A stretch of DNA of 34,503 nucleotides from NCBI GenBank assembly GCA_001603275.1, contig LUYM01000017.1:1-34503 (forward strand). The letters run 5' to 3'. The notes under the pieces were generated by a model. It searched no databases. It was given only the letters and a program-made list of their open reading frames with translations, and had not been told where the DNA came from. This stretch comes from Actinomycetales bacterium Actino_02. Lineage in GTDB: Bacteria; Actinomycetota; Actinomycetes; Propionibacteriales; Propionibacteriaceae. Made by a program: the position numbers and the translations under genes. Positions 1 to 9,186 of the stretch are shown here, in pieces; within the stretch, counting starts at the first letter, position 1, and each line of letters starts with the position of its first letter.

Positions 1-966
1 CGGGGCCGCGGCGGCCGCCGGAGCGGACGGGGCAGCGGGCTTCGGTGCGGCGGCGGCAGCAGCGGCCGCCTTCTTGGCCTCGGCGGCGGCCTGGATGTCC
101 TGCTTGCGGATGCGTCCGCCCACGCCGGTGCCGGTGACCTCGGTCAGTTCGACGCCGGCCTCAGCCGCCATCTTGCGGACCAACGGAGTGACGTACACCT
201 CGGCCGGACCACTGGCCCGGGACGGAGCCGGAGCGGGCGCAGCCGGGGCAGGAGCTGCGGCCTGCGGTGCCGGAGCAGGAGCGGCCGGAACGGGAGCCGG
301 GGCCGGAGCAGCGGGTGCGGCCGGAGCAGCGGGTGCGGGAGCCGGGGCGGCATCGGCCGCGCCGATCACACCCAGGACGGCACCGACCGGGGCCACGCCG
401 TCCTCTGCGACCAGAATCTGCAGCAGGACGCCGGAAACCGGCGCCGGGATCTCGGTGTCGACCTTGTCGGTGGAGACCTCGACCAGCGGCTCGTCCGCCT
501 CGACCTGGTCGCCGACAGCCTTCAGCCAGCGGGAGATGGTGCCCTCGGTGACCGACTCGCCCAACTGCGGCAAGGTGACCTGCGTGGTGCCGGCCGTGGA
601 CGGCGCTGCCGCCGGTGCGGGCGTCGGCTCCGGAGCTACCGGAGGCTCGGGTGCTGCTTCGGGCTCGGCGGCCGCGGCCGGAGCCGGGCTGGCCGGTGCC
701 TCGGCGGCCGAAGCCGAGCCTGCCTCGGAAGCCTCACCAATGACGCCCAGGGTGGCGCCGACCGGGGCCACGCCGTCCTCGTCGACCAGGATTTCCAGCA
801 GGACGCCGGCGACCGGCGCGGGGATCTCGGTGTCGACCTTGTCGGTGGAAACCTCGACCAGCGGCTCGTCGACCTCGACGTAGTCCCCAACCTTCTTCAG
901 CCAGCGGGAGATCGTCCCTTCGGTGACGCTCTCACCAAGTGCCGGCAGTGGGACGGGAGTGGACAT
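1..966 (-). CDS. sucB: Dihydrolipoamide succinyl/acyltransferase E2 of 2-oxoacid dehydrogenase, N-terminal part (partial)
   Basis: This is the E2 subunit of a 2-oxoglutarate (or related 2-oxoacid) dehydrogenase complex, which carries acyl groups on lipoyl-lysine and passes them to CoA. The ATG is at 966 and the gene runs off the left edge, so the catalytic C-terminal domain is not present here. Two lipoyl domains are visible, at about 966-740 and 588-360. Each carries the lipoylation motif [12 protein letters not shown], and they are almost identical to each other. Long Ala/Pro-rich linkers follow each domain. A peripheral subunit-binding domain ([15 protein letters not shown]...GRIRKQDI) lies at about 215-90. 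Two lipoyl domains followed by a binding domain is the usual actinobacterial SucB layout. Succinyl specificity is inferred from that layout; an acetyl- or branched-chain E2 cannot be excluded without the C-terminus. Confidence 0.9.
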   Translation of the reverse strand, partial: MSTPVPLPALGESVTEGTISRWLKKVGDYVEVDEPLVEVSTDKVDTEIPAPVAGVLLEILVDEDGVAPVGATLGVIGEASEAGSASAAEAPASPAPAAAAEPEAAPEPPVAPEPTPAPAAAPSTAGTTQVTLPQLGESVTEGTISRWLKAVGDQVEADEPLVEVSTDKVDTEIPAPVSGVLLQILVAEDGVAPVGAVLGVIGAADAAPAPAPAAPAAPAAPAPAPVPAAPAPAPQAAAPAPAAPAPAPSRASGPAEVYVTPLVRKMAAEAGVELTEVTGTGVGGRIRKQDIQAAAEAKKAAAAAAAAPKPAAPSAPAAAAAP

Positions 967-1045
967 GACGCAAGCTCCTTCGCGTTCATACAAGACGGTG
1001 TTCAGAAGTCAGACTAGCCCGGATCGAGGTGGGGATAATGGTCCG

Positions 1046-1366
1046 GTGAGTTGGTTCTCCGGTTGGCGGCGGGGCTCCTCTGCCCGCAGCTCCACGCGTC
1101 CCGAGCCGTCCGCGGTGGCCCACCTGGAGCAGTTCGTGGCCTCCCGACGAGGGGTGGAGGCCTTCATCGAACAACCCACCACGATGACCAAAGCCAGCAT
1201 CCTGTTGATCGCCTACGACGGTGAGTGGACCCGGCGGACCGTCCCCGATGTCGCTTGGGCCAGGCGATTTGCCGCTCGTTCAGGCCTGCCGGCCTACGAC
1301 GCAGGCGTGATCGGCTACCCGCAACGGATGCGTGACTACGACTCTCGGCGCAGGCCCAAGCGCTGA
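1046..1366 (+). CDS. Small conserved-looking protein of unknown function, 106 aa
   Basis: Starting from GTG at 1046, the product is 106 residues. The N-terminus is basic and Ser/Arg-rich, followed by a more ordered part (HLEQFVASRRGVEAFIEQPT, then SILLIAYDGEWTRRTVPD) and a basic tail ending RRRPKR. No signal peptide or membrane segment is seen. The frame is open further upstream to 923, but that stretch would overlap the sucB start, so I prefer the GTG. The last 30 bases overlap the 3' end of the convergent FAD oxidoreductase gene. Codon third positions are GC-rich, as in real genes here. I do not recognise a catalytic motif, so the function is unknown. It is divergent from sucB, with about 80 bases between the two starts that must hold both promoters. 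Confidence 0.65.
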   Translation: MSWFSGWRRGSSARSSTRPEPSAVAHLEQFVASRRGVEAFIEQPTTMTKASILLIAYDGEWTRRTVPDVAWARRFAARSGLPAYDAGVIGYPQRMRDYDSRRRPKR

Positions 1367-2925
1367 TCGGTGACCGCGGCGAAGGCTTCGACCAATGCCG
1401 CACCCAGGGCAACTCCTGGTGCCGGCGACGCCGACTTGAACAGCGAAGCGGCCGCCCCACCACAGGCGTAGAGCCCAGTAATGGCCGTCCCATCAGTACG
1501 TAGAACTCGGGAGTCTGCGTCGATCAGCAAGCCACCCTTGGTGCCCGAATCACCCGGATAGACCGGCACGGCCCAGAACGGCTGCTTGTCCAGCTTTCCC
1601 ACCGAGCCGGCCTTCTTGCCGCCGTGGTCGCCCAGAGCCAGATCCCAGGTGGAGGCGCCGCGACCGAAGTCCGGGTCGCCACCCTTGGCGGCGAAGCCGT
1701 TGAACCGGACGACGGTGCCGAGCAGCCCGGCCCGGTCGATCCCGGTGGCCTGAGCCAAGTCGTTCAGCGTGGCAGCCTTGATGATCTCGCCGGCCTCGAT
1801 GGCCTGCTTGGGAGTCTTGCCGGCCGGCCAGGGACCGAGCTGGTGGGCCTGCCGATGCCGGTTGTCCATGATCAGGTAGGACGGCACCGCCCGCACTCCA
1901 CGGTTGCGGTCGTACAGCGCGCGTCCGGCGGCGTGGGCGAAGGTGGCCTCGTCGAAGAAGCGGTCGCCGGCGGTGTCGACGATCAGCGAGTGCGGCTTGC
2001 CGCGCTGAGAGTCCAGTCGGTAGGCCCGTCCCTCGGACACCATCACCGGGGTCCACCAGGCCTCGTCCAGCAGTGCGGTGCCGGCGCCCAGAGCGATCGC
2101 CTGGATGAGCAGGGTGCCGTCGTTCGGCACCCCGGTGATCGACCACTCCGCCGACGTCGGCAGCGGCAAGTACTCCTCGCGCAGGTCCTGGCTGTGCTCA
2201 TACCCGCCACTGGCCAGCAGCACCTGGTCGGCAGCAACCTCGGTGTCGGCAGCGCCGCGGCGCACCCGCACTCCGGTCACGGCGTCGCCATCACCGAGCA
2301 GTTCGACCACCGGTGCGTCCAGCCACAGCTGGACCCCGTTGGCCAACGCGCGGTGCAGCAGATTGCCCACCAAAGCCTCACCCGACGTGGCCGTGTTGCG
2401 GGGCAGCGGCAGCGGCAGCGCAGACGGAATCAGACCCATCGGTCCGCGACGTTCCGGCTCTCCGGGAGCCAGCAGTTGGGCATTGTCACCCAGCGTGCGG
2501 CGATCCAGCGGCTGGGTGGCCAGCACCCGTCCCTTGGCCTTGCCGCCGGGCAGCTCGGGATGGTGATCGGGCAGTGTCTTGACCACGGCCAGCGGGATGT
2601 GCGAGGAGGCCAGCCAGCGGGCGATCTTGCCCGACAGATTGGCGTAGCCGGCTCGCCGCTCAGCGGTGGAGGCATCGGTGGTGGCACCCAGCACGGCGTC
2701 CAGATACTCCAGCGCCTCGGCCGCGGAGTCGGTCACCCCGAGCTTGGCCTGCAATGGGTTCGCCGGCAGCCACAGCTTGCCGTCCGAGCCGGCGGTGCTG
2801 CCTCCGGCCAGCGAGGTGGCCTCGACCACCAGCACATTCCGACCCAGTCGCCGGGCCGCGATTGCGGCCAGGAGGCCGGACGCTCCCGCGCCGACCACGA
2901 CCAGGTCGAAGGAATGCTCTGCCAT
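1336..2925 (-). CDS. FAD-dependent oxidoreductase, fumarate reductase/3-ketosteroid dehydrogenase-like
   Basis: The product is 529 aa and belongs to the FAD_binding_2 flavoprotein superfamily (fumarate reductase flavoprotein, 3-ketosteroid-delta1-dehydrogenase and relatives). The N-terminus holds the Rossmann dinucleotide fold (DLVVVGAGASGLLAAIAARR) followed by an acidic residue in VVEAT and then GGSTAGSDGKLW. A second FAD-contact region, LLASGGYEH, lies mid-protein. The C-terminal FAD motif is GLYACGGAAASLF...PGVALGAALVEA. No signal peptide is seen, so it is cytoplasmic. The ATG at 2925 lies one base beyond the pepA stop (2927-2929), so the two genes form an operon and are probably translationally coupled. 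The substrate cannot be read from the sequence; annotation as a ketosteroid dehydrogenase would be over-specific. Confidence 0.85.
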   Translation of the reverse strand: MAEHSFDLVVVGAGASGLLAAIAARRLGRNVLVVEATSLAGGSTAGSDGKLWLPANPLQAKLGVTDSAAEALEYLDAVLGATTDASTAERRAGYANLSGKIARWLASSHIPLAVVKTLPDHHPELPGGKAKGRVLATQPLDRRTLGDNAQLLAPGEPERRGPMGLIPSALPLPLPRNTATSGEALVGNLLHRALANGVQLWLDAPVVELLGDGDAVTGVRVRRGAADTEVAADQVLLASGGYEHSQDLREEYLPLPTSAEWSITGVPNDGTLLIQAIALGAGTALLDEAWWTPVMVSEGRAYRLDSQRGKPHSLIVDTAGDRFFDEATFAHAAGRALYDRNRGVRAVPSYLIMDNRHRQAHQLGPWPAGKTPKQAIEAGEIIKAATLNDLAQATGIDRAGLLGTVVRFNGFAAKGGDPDFGRGASTWDLALGDHGGKKAGSVGKLDKQPFWAVPVYPGDSGTKGGLLIDADSRVLRTDGTAITGLYACGGAAASLFKSASPAPGVALGAALVEAFAAVTDQRLGLRRES

Positions 2926-2926
2926 C

Positions 2927-4405
2927 TCAGTTGGCCAAGGCGTGCGCCAACGCGATCAGCGTGCGCACGCTCATCCCGGTCGCACCGACCGGGACGTAGT
3001 CGTGCGCGGAGCCGGTGTTGAAAGCCGGTCCGGCGATGTCGAGGTGGGCCCAGGCCAGATCGTCGGCCACGAACCGGGACAGGAACGCCGCCGCGGTCAG
3101 CGCGCCGCCGTACTTGTCGCCGGTCGAGCGCAGGTCGGCCACCTTCGACTCCAGCTTCGGAGCGGCGTCCTCGGGGATCGGCAGCTGCCAGAACAGCTCG
3201 CCGGCGGCCTCAGCGGCGTCCAGGATCAGATCGGCGGTGGCGTCGTCACGCGACATCAGGCCGGCCACATTCTCACCCAGGGCGACCATGCAGGCCCCGG
3301 TCAGGGTGGCCACGTCGATGACCAGGTTCGGCTTCTCCTCGCTGGCCTTGGCCAGGGCGTCGGCCATCACGATCCGGCCTTCGGCGTCGGAGTTGCCGTT
3401 CTCGACGGTCAGCCCGTTGTACATGGTGAGCACGTCAGAGGGACGGTACGAGCTGCCCGAGGGCATGTTCTCGGCCAGGGCGCCCCAGGCGGTCACCTTG
3501 ATCTTCAGCCCGAGCTCGGCGATGGCTGCGGTGGCGGCCAGCACCGAGGCGGCCCCGGCCATGTCGCACTTCATCGTGTACATGCTGTCGCCCGGCTTCA
3601 GGTTCAGCCCGCCGGTGTCGAAGGTGATGCCCTTGCCGATCAGGGCCAGGTGGAATTTGGCACCCCGCGGGGCGTAGCTGAGCTTGACCAGGCGCGGCTT
3701 GCGGGCCGAGCCGCCGCCGACGGCCAGAATGCCGCCCATTCCGTCCTTCTCCAGCGCCTTCTCGTCCCACACTTCGACGTCGAGCTTGGCGGCCTTGGCC
3801 ACGTTCCGGATCGCCTCGGCGAAGGTCTCGGGGTAGAGCTGGTTGGCCGGCAGGTTCACCCATTCGCGAGTGGTGGCCACTGCCTTGGCCGTGGAGACGG
3901 CCAGGTCGAGGGCCTGCTTGGCTTCGGGCTTGCGGTTGGCGCTGACCAGGGTGATCGCCGAGATTCCCGACGGCTCGCGGTAGCTGTAGGCGCCGAGCAG
4001 GGCACCCTCGACCGCACCCTTGATCACGCCGGGCTCACTGGTCTCCAGGCTGATCGTCACTGCGTTGGCACCGTCCAAGCCGGCCACCACGCGGACGGCC
4101 GCACCGACGGCCCGACGGACCTGCTCGGCCGTGACGTCGATCGGGCCCAGGCCGACCACCACGATGCGCTGTCCGGACGGTCCGGCGACGAGCACCGTCT
4201 TGCCGTTCTTGCTGCTGCCGCCCAGGCTGATCGCCACCTCGGCGAACTCCCGGCCGATCGCCTTGGCGTAGCCCTTGGCCAGGTCGTCGGGAAGGCCGAT
4301 CAGTACCTGATCGTTGGAGGTCTCGGCAAGCCCGATCACCAGCACGCCGGGATCCTTGCCGACCGCGGTGGCCAGGGTGATGCTCGGGAGTGCGACGTTG
4401 CTCAC
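2927..4405 (-). CDS. pepA: Leucyl aminopeptidase, M17 family
   Basis: This is a cytosolic di-metal aminopeptidase of 492 aa that releases N-terminal residues from peptides, as in peptide turnover. The N-terminal macro-like domain covers roughly residues 1-165 and the catalytic domain follows. Visible active-site elements are GKGITFDTGGLNLKP (Lys258, Asp263), MKCDMAGAASV (Asp281) and NSDAEGRI (Asp340, Glu342, Arg344). The family consensus is usually NTDAEGR, so the Ser is a minor variant. The start is GTG at 4405, preceded by a good ribosome binding site (GGAAGGA, about 6 bases upstream). The length matches the family. It is the first gene of a pair with the FAD oxidoreductase downstream. Confidence 0.95.
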   Translation of the reverse strand: MSNVALPSITLATAVGKDPGVLVIGLAETSNDQVLIGLPDDLAKGYAKAIGREFAEVAISLGGSSKNGKTVLVAGPSGQRIVVVGLGPIDVTAEQVRRAVGAAVRVVAGLDGANAVTISLETSEPGVIKGAVEGALLGAYSYREPSGISAITLVSANRKPEAKQALDLAVSTAKAVATTREWVNLPANQLYPETFAEAIRNVAKAAKLDVEVWDEKALEKDGMGGILAVGGGSARKPRLVKLSYAPRGAKFHLALIGKGITFDTGGLNLKPGDSMYTMKCDMAGAASVLAATAAIAELGLKIKVTAWGALAENMPSGSSYRPSDVLTMYNGLTVENGNSDAEGRIVMADALAKASEEKPNLVIDVATLTGACMVALGENVAGLMSRDDATADLILDAAEAAGELFWQLPIPEDAAPKLESKVADLRSTGDKYGGALTAAAFLSRFVADDLAWAHLDIAGPAFNTGSAHDYVPVGATGMSVRTLIALAHALAN

Positions 4406-4574
4406 TATGGTTCCTTCCTGATGGACCGTGCTCGACCTAGGCTAGTCCGCCACGGCGGGAGTTGCATCGCCGAACCGGCCGTGGCCCGACCCGGAGACGG
4501 GGCGCCGGCGGGAGTGGGCAGACCGGCTGCGTCCGCGGTCTGCCGATCGCCGCTGTAGGCGGCAAGATGTACCT

Positions 4575-5699
4575 GTGACTTCGTTCAATTTCGCGACCGC
4601 CGCCAGGATCGTGTTCGGGCCGGGAACGGTCAGCCAGCTCCCCGAGTTGGTGGCCGGGCTGGGTTCTCGTCCGTTGGTCTGCACGGGTGGCCACCCTGAC
4701 CGCCACGCAGCCGTGCTGGCCACCCTGCCGGGTGCCGCCATCTTCGCCGTAGCCGGCGAGCCCAGCGTGGATGTGGTCCGGGCTGCGGCGGACGCGGCTC
4801 GCGCCCATGGCGCCGATGTGATCGTCGGCTTGGGCGGCGGCGCGGTACTGGACACCGCCAAGATTGTGGCCGCCCTGGTCGCCAACGGCGGCGACCCACT
4901 CGACTATGCCGAAGTGATCGGACGAGGCCTGCCGCTGACCAAGACCTCGCTGCCGGTGGTGGCCGTGCCGACCACGTCCGGTACCGGCTCGGAGGTGACC
5001 GCCAATGGCGTGGTCTCCAGCCCCGAGCACCGGGTCAAGGTGAGTCTGCGTTCGACGTCCATGCTGCCCAAGGTGGCCCTGGTCGATCCCGGCCTCACCC
5101 TGGACTGCCCGCAGTCGGTCACCGCGCATGCCGGCCTGGACGCGCTGATCCAGTGCATTGAGCCCTTCGTGTCGCCGTTCGCCAATCCGCTCACCGACGG
5201 CTTCTGCCGCGAAGGCGTCCGTCGGGCCGGGCTCGGACTGCGCCGAGCCTGGTCCCACCCCGACGATCTGGGCGCCCGCACCGATGTTGCGCTGTGCTCG
5301 CTGCTGTCCGGGCTGGCCTTGGCCAACGGCAAGCTGGGTGCCGCGCACGGCCTGGCCGGGCCGCTGGGCGGCTACCTGGGCGCCCCGCATGGAGCGCTGA
5401 CCGCCGCGGTGATGGTTCCGGTCAGTCGGTTCAACATCGGGGCGTCCGACCCGCACACCCGGGCCCGCTACGCCGAGGTCGGCTATCTACTCACCGGAAC
5501 CGAGGACGAGTTCGCCTTCCTGGAGTGGTTCGCCGAGACCCTGGAGCTGTTCGGGGTCGGCGGGCTGGCCCAATACGGCCTGGGTGAGGCCGATCTGCCG
5601 GTGATCGCCGAGGCCGCAGCCAAGGCGTCCAGCACAAAGGGCAACCCGGTGCCGCCGAGTCCAGCCGACCTGATCGGAATCCTGCGCGCCGCGCTGTGA
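4575..5699 (+). CDS. Iron-containing alcohol dehydrogenase family protein
   Basis: The 374-aa product belongs to the group III (iron-dependent) alcohol dehydrogenase family, which are NAD(P)-dependent oxidoreductases with an N-terminal nucleotide domain and a helical metal-binding domain. The nucleotide motif GGGAVLDTAK and the following VPTTSGTGSE are clear. Expected metal ligands fall at Asp189, position 193, His258 (AAHGLAGPLGG) and His272 (APHGA). Position 193 is Gln (DALIQCIE) instead of the common His. The start chosen is GTG at 4575; no strong ribosome binding site precedes it. It is divergent from pepA across 169 bases and is followed 37 bases later by gcvT. The substrate is unknown; family members include maleylacetate reductase and various alcohol dehydrogenases. 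Confidence 0.9.
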   Translation: MTSFNFATAARIVFGPGTVSQLPELVAGLGSRPLVCTGGHPDRHAAVLATLPGAAIFAVAGEPSVDVVRAAADAARAHGADVIVGLGGGAVLDTAKIVAALVANGGDPLDYAEVIGRGLPLTKTSLPVVAVPTTSGTGSEVTANGVVSSPEHRVKVSLRSTSMLPKVALVDPGLTLDCPQSVTAHAGLDALIQCIEPFVSPFANPLTDGFCREGVRRAGLGLRRAWSHPDDLGARTDVALCSLLSGLALANGKLGAAHGLAGPLGGYLGAPHGALTAAVMVPVSRFNIGASDPHTRARYAEVGYLLTGTEDEFAFLEWFAETLELFGVGGLAQYGLGEADLPVIAEAAAKASSTKGNPVPPSPADLIGILRAAL

Positions 5700-5736
5700 C
5701 TAACCTTTCGTCCGTCCATCGCAGGTAGGAGCCGTC

Positions 5737-6831
5737 ATGACCGACCCGATTCTTTCCCCGCTGCACTCGCGCCACGAGGCGCTGCGCGCCAAGTTCTCCG
5801 AGTTCGGCGGCTGGCTGATGCCGCTGCAGTACGCCGGCGTGGTCGCCGAGCACCGCGCGGTGCGCACCGCCGTGGGGGTATTCGACGTCAGCCACCTGGG
5901 CAAGATGCGGGTCAGCGGACCCGGAGCGGCCGACTTCGTGAACACGGTGATCAGCAACGATCTGCGTCGGATCGTCCCTGGCCAGGCGCAGTACACGCTG
6001 CTGTGCAATGAGTCCGGCGGCGTGATCGACGACATGATCTGCTACCTGATCAGCGATGAGGAGGTGTTCATCATCCCGAACGCCTCGAACACCACCACCG
6101 TCGTGGAGCTGATCGCTGCCCAGGCTCCGGCCGGCATCTCGGTGGTCAACGAGCACCGCGACTACGCGATCATCGCCGTCCAGGGGACCAGCTCGGACGA
6201 GACCCTGTCCGCCCTCGGCCTGCCGGTGGGCCATGAGTACCTGAGCTTCGTCCGGACGTCCTGGGCGGGCACCCCGCTGACGGTGTGCCGGACCGGCTAC
6301 ACCGGCGAGCGCGGCTACGAACTGGTGGTGCCGGCCGCCGCAGCAGGGGAGTTGTGGGACGCAGTCCTGGCTGCCGGCCGCGAGTACGACATCGCCCCCT
6401 GTGGCCTGGGTGCTCGCGACACGCTGCGGACCGAGATGGGCTACCCGCTGCACGGCCACGACCTGAGCCCGGAAATCTCCCCGGTGATGGCCAACCTCGG
6501 CTGGGCCGTCGGCTGGGACAAGCCGTCCTTCTGGGGCGCCGACACGCTGCGCGCCCAGCGTGAGGCCAAGTCCGGCCCGCTGCTGCGCGGGCTGAAGGCT
6601 CAGGGACGGGCCATCCCGCGTCCGGAGATGGCGGTCTTCGTCGGGGACGCCGAGGTCGGCGAGATCACCTCGGGGACGTTCTCGCCCACTCTGCAGGTGG
6701 GCGTGGCACTGGCCCTGCTGGATCGTTCGGTGAAGCTCGGCGACGTGGTCGAGGTGGCCGTCCGCAACCGCCGCGAGCCCTTCGAGGTGGTCAAGCCCCC
6801 GTTCGTGACTCCGGCCGTCCGGGAGAGCTGA
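5737..6831 (+). CDS. gcvT: Glycine cleavage system T protein (aminomethyltransferase)
   Basis: GcvT takes the aminomethyl group from lipoyl-H protein and transfers the methylene unit to tetrahydrofolate, releasing ammonia. The product is 364 aa, the usual length. Typical GcvT segments are present: FSEFGGWLMPLQY near the N-terminus, GVFDVSHLGKMRV, LLCNESGGVIDDMICY, the folate-region RTGYTGERGYE, GARDTLRTEMGYPLHG, and the C-terminal barrel ending in FVTPAVRES. The ATG at 5737 has GGAG about 8 bases upstream. No gcvH, gcvP or lpd is in the window. The 37-base gap to the upstream dehydrogenase is too short for a glycine riboswitch. Transcription is convergent with the hut operon. Confidence 0.95.
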   Translation: MTDPILSPLHSRHEALRAKFSEFGGWLMPLQYAGVVAEHRAVRTAVGVFDVSHLGKMRVSGPGAADFVNTVISNDLRRIVPGQAQYTLLCNESGGVIDDMICYLISDEEVFIIPNASNTTTVVELIAAQAPAGISVVNEHRDYAIIAVQGTSSDETLSALGLPVGHEYLSFVRTSWAGTPLTVCRTGYTGERGYELVVPAAAAGELWDAVLAAGREYDIAPCGLGARDTLRTEMGYPLHGHDLSPEISPVMANLGWAVGWDKPSFWGADTLRAQREAKSGPLLRGLKAQGRAIPRPEMAVFVGDAEVGEITSGTFSPTLQVGVALALLDRSVKLGDVVEVAVRNRREPFEVVKPPFVTPAVRES

Positions 6832-6859
6832 CCCCGGCTACGCCCCGTCCCGCTCGCCT

Positions 6860-6945
6860 CGCTACTCGTTGGGCGCGCTTCGCTACCCGTTGGGCGCGCT
6901 TCGCTACCCCTGGAACGGTAGCGAGGCGGCAGGAGCGGTAGCGAA
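6860..6945. repeat. 21-bp tandem repeat plus CGCTACC/GGTAGCG hairpins between convergent genes
   Basis: Two 21-base tandem units (6860-6880 and 6881-6901, one mismatch) are followed by a partial third unit. The repeated CGCTACC then meets inverted copies GGTAGCG at 6917-6923 and 6937-6943, and TTCGCTACC (6900-6908) is exactly complementary to GGTAGCGAA (6937-6945). It sits in the 124-base gap between the ends of gcvT and hutI. It is therefore likely a bidirectional terminator or a REP-like element. Confidence 0.7.
6902..6923. terminator. Candidate bidirectional terminator hairpin
   Basis: CGCTACC at 6902-6908 pairs perfectly with GGTAGCG at 6917-6923 across an 8-base loop. No T-run follows, so this is not a classic intrinsic terminator. 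Its position between two converging transcription units is the main support. Confidence 0.45.
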
Positions 6946-6955
6946 GTGGACGGGG

Positions 6956-8098
6956 TCAGCCGGGGCGCCCGGCGATGAGCACCTGGCGGACCAGCGGGAC
7001 GCCCGGTCGGTAGGACAGATGGACGTGGCTGGGCGCGTCCAGGATCACCAGATCGGCGCGAGCCCCCACGCGCAGATGGCCGACATCCTCGCGGCGCAGG
7101 GACGCCGCACCACCGAGAGTGGCCGCCTGCAGGGCTTCGGACGGAGTGAGCCCCATCTCCCGCACCGCCAGCGCGATGCAGAACGGCATCGACGAGGTGT
7201 AGGAGGTGCCCGGGTTGCAGTCGGTGGCGATCGAGATTCGCACTCCGGCGTCCAGCAGCCGCCGGGCGTCCGGGTACGGGTGCCGGGTCGAGAACTCCAC
7301 GCCGGGCAGCAGGCCGGCGACCACTCCGGTCTCGGCCAGCGCCGAGACGTCCGCATCGGAGAGGTAGGTGCAGTGGTCGGCAGCGGCCGCGCCCAACTCG
7401 CAGGCCAGCTGGACGCCCGGTCCGAACCCGAGTTGGTTGGCGTGAATCCGCGGCGCCAGCCCGGCCGCGATACCAGCGGTGAGGACGGCGCGAGCTTGAT
7501 CGGCGTCGAAGGCGCCGGTCTCGCAGAACACGTCCACCCATTTGGCGTGCGGGGCGCAGCGGGTGAGCATCTCGCCGGTGACCAGGTCCACGTAGTCGGA
7601 CGCGCTCAGCCCGGCCGGGACGACGTGTGCGCCGAGGTAGGTGGTCTCCTCGGTGAGGGTGCCGGCCACCTGCAGCAGCAGCTCCTCGGTGGCCACGTCC
7701 AAGCCGTAGCCGGACTTGATCTCGACGGTGGTGGTGCCCTGGCTGCGCAGCTCGGCCAGCCGGGCGCCTGCCAGCCGGGTGAGCTCGGCGGCTCCGGCGG
7801 CCCGGGTGGCGGCCACGGTGGTGCGGATCCCACCGGCCGCATAGGGCTCACCGGCCATCCGCGCGGCGAATTCAGCCGAGCGGTCGCCGGCGAAGACCAG
7901 GTGGGTGTGCGAGTCGACGAAGCCGGGGATGACCGCAGCGCCGTCCGCGTCGATCACCTCATCGGCAGCGGGAACCTGGGAAGCATCGCCGACCCAGGCC
8001 ACCACGCCGTCCTCGATCACCAGCGCGGCATCGTTCCGGATCGGGCGCTCGGCGTCCCAGCTCACCAGTTCGCCGATGTTGATGATCGCCGTGCTCAC
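6956..8098 (-). CDS. hutI: Imidazolonepropionase
   Basis: HutI hydrolyses 4-imidazolone-5-propionate to N-formimino-L-glutamate, the third step of histidine degradation. It is a metal-dependent amidohydrolase of about 380 aa. Visible landmarks are [18 protein letters not shown] (metal-binding HxH), [13 protein letters not shown], the His in [30 protein letters not shown] and [11 protein letters not shown] (catalytic Asp). I chose GTG at 8098 because it forms a 4-base GTGA overlap with the hutF stop, matching every other junction in this operon; an in-frame ATG 12 bases upstream would lie inside hutF. It is the last gene of the hut operon. Confidence 0.96.
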   Translation of the reverse strand: MSTAIINIGELVSWDAERPIRNDAALVIEDGVVAWVGDASQVPAADEVIDADGAAVIPGFVDSHTHLVFAGDRSAEFAARMAGEPYAAGGIRTTVAATRAAGAAELTRLAGARLAELRSQGTTTVEIKSGYGLDVATEELLLQVAGTLTEETTYLGAHVVPAGLSASDYVDLVTGEMLTRCAPHAKWVDVFCETGAFDADQARAVLTAGIAAGLAPRIHANQLGFGPGVQLACELGAAAADHCTYLSDADVSALAETGVVAGLLPGVEFSTRHPYPDARRLLDAGVRISIATDCNPGTSYTSSMPFCIALAVREMGLTPSEALQAATLGGAASLRREDVGHLRVGARADLVILDAPSHVHLSYRPGVPLVRQVLIAGRPG

Positions 8099-9186
8099 GC
8101 CAGGCTCCACAGCTCGTCGATCACGGCGGTCAGGTCGTCAGCGACATCTTCGGGATCCAGCTCCGGCGGCGGCACGACATCCGCAGCCGACGCGGCCCAC
8201 AGCGGGTCGGTCATGCCCGCAGTCTGCACCGAAGGGCGCAGGTTGAGGGTGTCGGGGACCGAGAAGCCCAGTGAGGCGTGGCCGTCGGTGGTCGCCGCAG
8301 CCCACAGTTGCTCGCTGTTCCAGCCCTCCCGCGAACCGGTGGCCAACCGCTCGTGCATGGCCAACGCCCGGGCCTCGGCGAAGCCGTCGATGACCGTGTT
8401 GGAGTCCGAGCCCAGGGTGATCCGGGCGCCGGCCTCGCGCAACGCCACCGACGGCCCGATCCCGTCGGCGAGCTCGGCTTCGGTGGACGGGCAGAAGCAC
8501 ACGTAGCTGCCAGATTCGCCAAGGATGGTGATATCGCCGCTAGTCAGATGGGTGGCATGGACGGCGGTGGTCCGCGGCCCCCAGACGTCGGCCTCGGCCA
8601 GCAGCTGCACCGGAGTGCGTCCGGTCGCGGTCAGGCAGGCGGCGTTCTCGGCCGGCTGCTCGGAGACGTGGACGTGCAGGGGCGCGTCCGGCAGGGTGGC
8701 GGCGGCCGCAGCCAGATGCTCGGGGGGCACTGCGCGCACCGAGTGGATCGCAGTACCGATCACCACCAGCGGATCATCGGCATAGCGGGCGGCCAGCTCG
8801 GTCACTCGGCTCTGCCAGGTCTCCAGCGACAGCACGAAGCGCTGCTGTACCGGGTGCAGCGGCTCGTCGCCGAAGCCGGCCCGCTCGTACAGCGTGGACA
8901 GCAGGCAGATCCGCAGCCCGACCTCGCGGGCGGCCTCGATGACGGCCTCGGCCAGGTCGGGGGAGTGCAGATAGTGGAACTCGCCGACGCTGGCATAGCC
9001 GGCCAGCCGCATCTCGGCGAAGGTGGCCTTGGCCAACCGGTGGTAACGATCGGCGTCCAGCAGCCCGGCAACGGCGTACATCCGATCCCGCCAGCCCCAG
9101 AAGTCGGCGCCACCGACCGTCCGGGCCCGTAGCGCCCGGTGGAAGGCGTGCGAATGGCAGTTCGCGAACGCCGGGATGCTGGTCAT
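8095..9186 (-). CDS. hutF: Formimidoylglutamate deiminase, short form
   Basis: HutF deiminates N-formimino-L-glutamate to N-formyl-L-glutamate and ammonia. The 363-aa product keeps the amidohydrolase barrel: [12 protein letters not shown] near the N-terminus (metal HxH), [32 protein letters not shown], and [18 protein letters not shown] (catalytic Asp). Family members are usually around 450 residues. Here the protein begins about 8 residues before the metal motif, so the N-terminal beta-sandwich part is absent, and the C-terminus is also short. The ATG at 9186 overlaps the preceding stop as ATGA, and the upstream bases code for the neighbouring M20 gene, so no longer start exists. Assignment rests on motifs and on its place between the M20 gene and hutI. 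Confidence 0.88.
   Translation of the reverse strand: MTSIPAFANCHSHAFHRALRARTVGGADFWGWRDRMYAVAGLLDADRYHRLAKATFAEMRLAGYASVGEFHYLHSPDLAEAVIEAAREVGLRICLLSTLYERAGFGDEPLHPVQQRFVLSLETWQSRVTELAARYADDPLVVIGTAIHSVRAVPPEHLAAAAATLPDAPLHVHVSEQPAENAACLTATGRTPVQLLAEADVWGPRTTAVHATHLTSGDITILGESGSYVCFCPSTEAELADGIGPSVALREAGARITLGSDSNTVIDGFAEARALAMHERLATGSREGWNSEQLWAAATTDGHASLGFSVPDTLNLRPSVQTAGMTDPLWAASAADVVPPPELDPEDVADDLTAVIDELWSLA

Noticed and set aside
74-883. An Ala/Gly/Ser-rich plus-strand frame over sucB
   Set aside because: It mirrors the lipoyl domains and Ala/Pro linkers of SucB. Its repeats come from the duplicated lipoyl domain.
1624-3021. A 465-codon plus-strand frame over the FAD oxidoreductase
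   Set aside because: It is antisense to an enzyme with clear FAD motifs, and its composition is that of a frame shadow.
2666-4558. A 630-codon open frame on the plus strand over pepA and the FAD gene
   Set aside because: It is antisense to two secure genes and reads as His/Gly/Gln/Arg-rich low-order sequence with no motif. Such shadows are normal in high-GC DNA.
5700-5736. Glycine riboswitch before gcvT
   Set aside because: The gap is only 37 bases, far too short for the aptamer.
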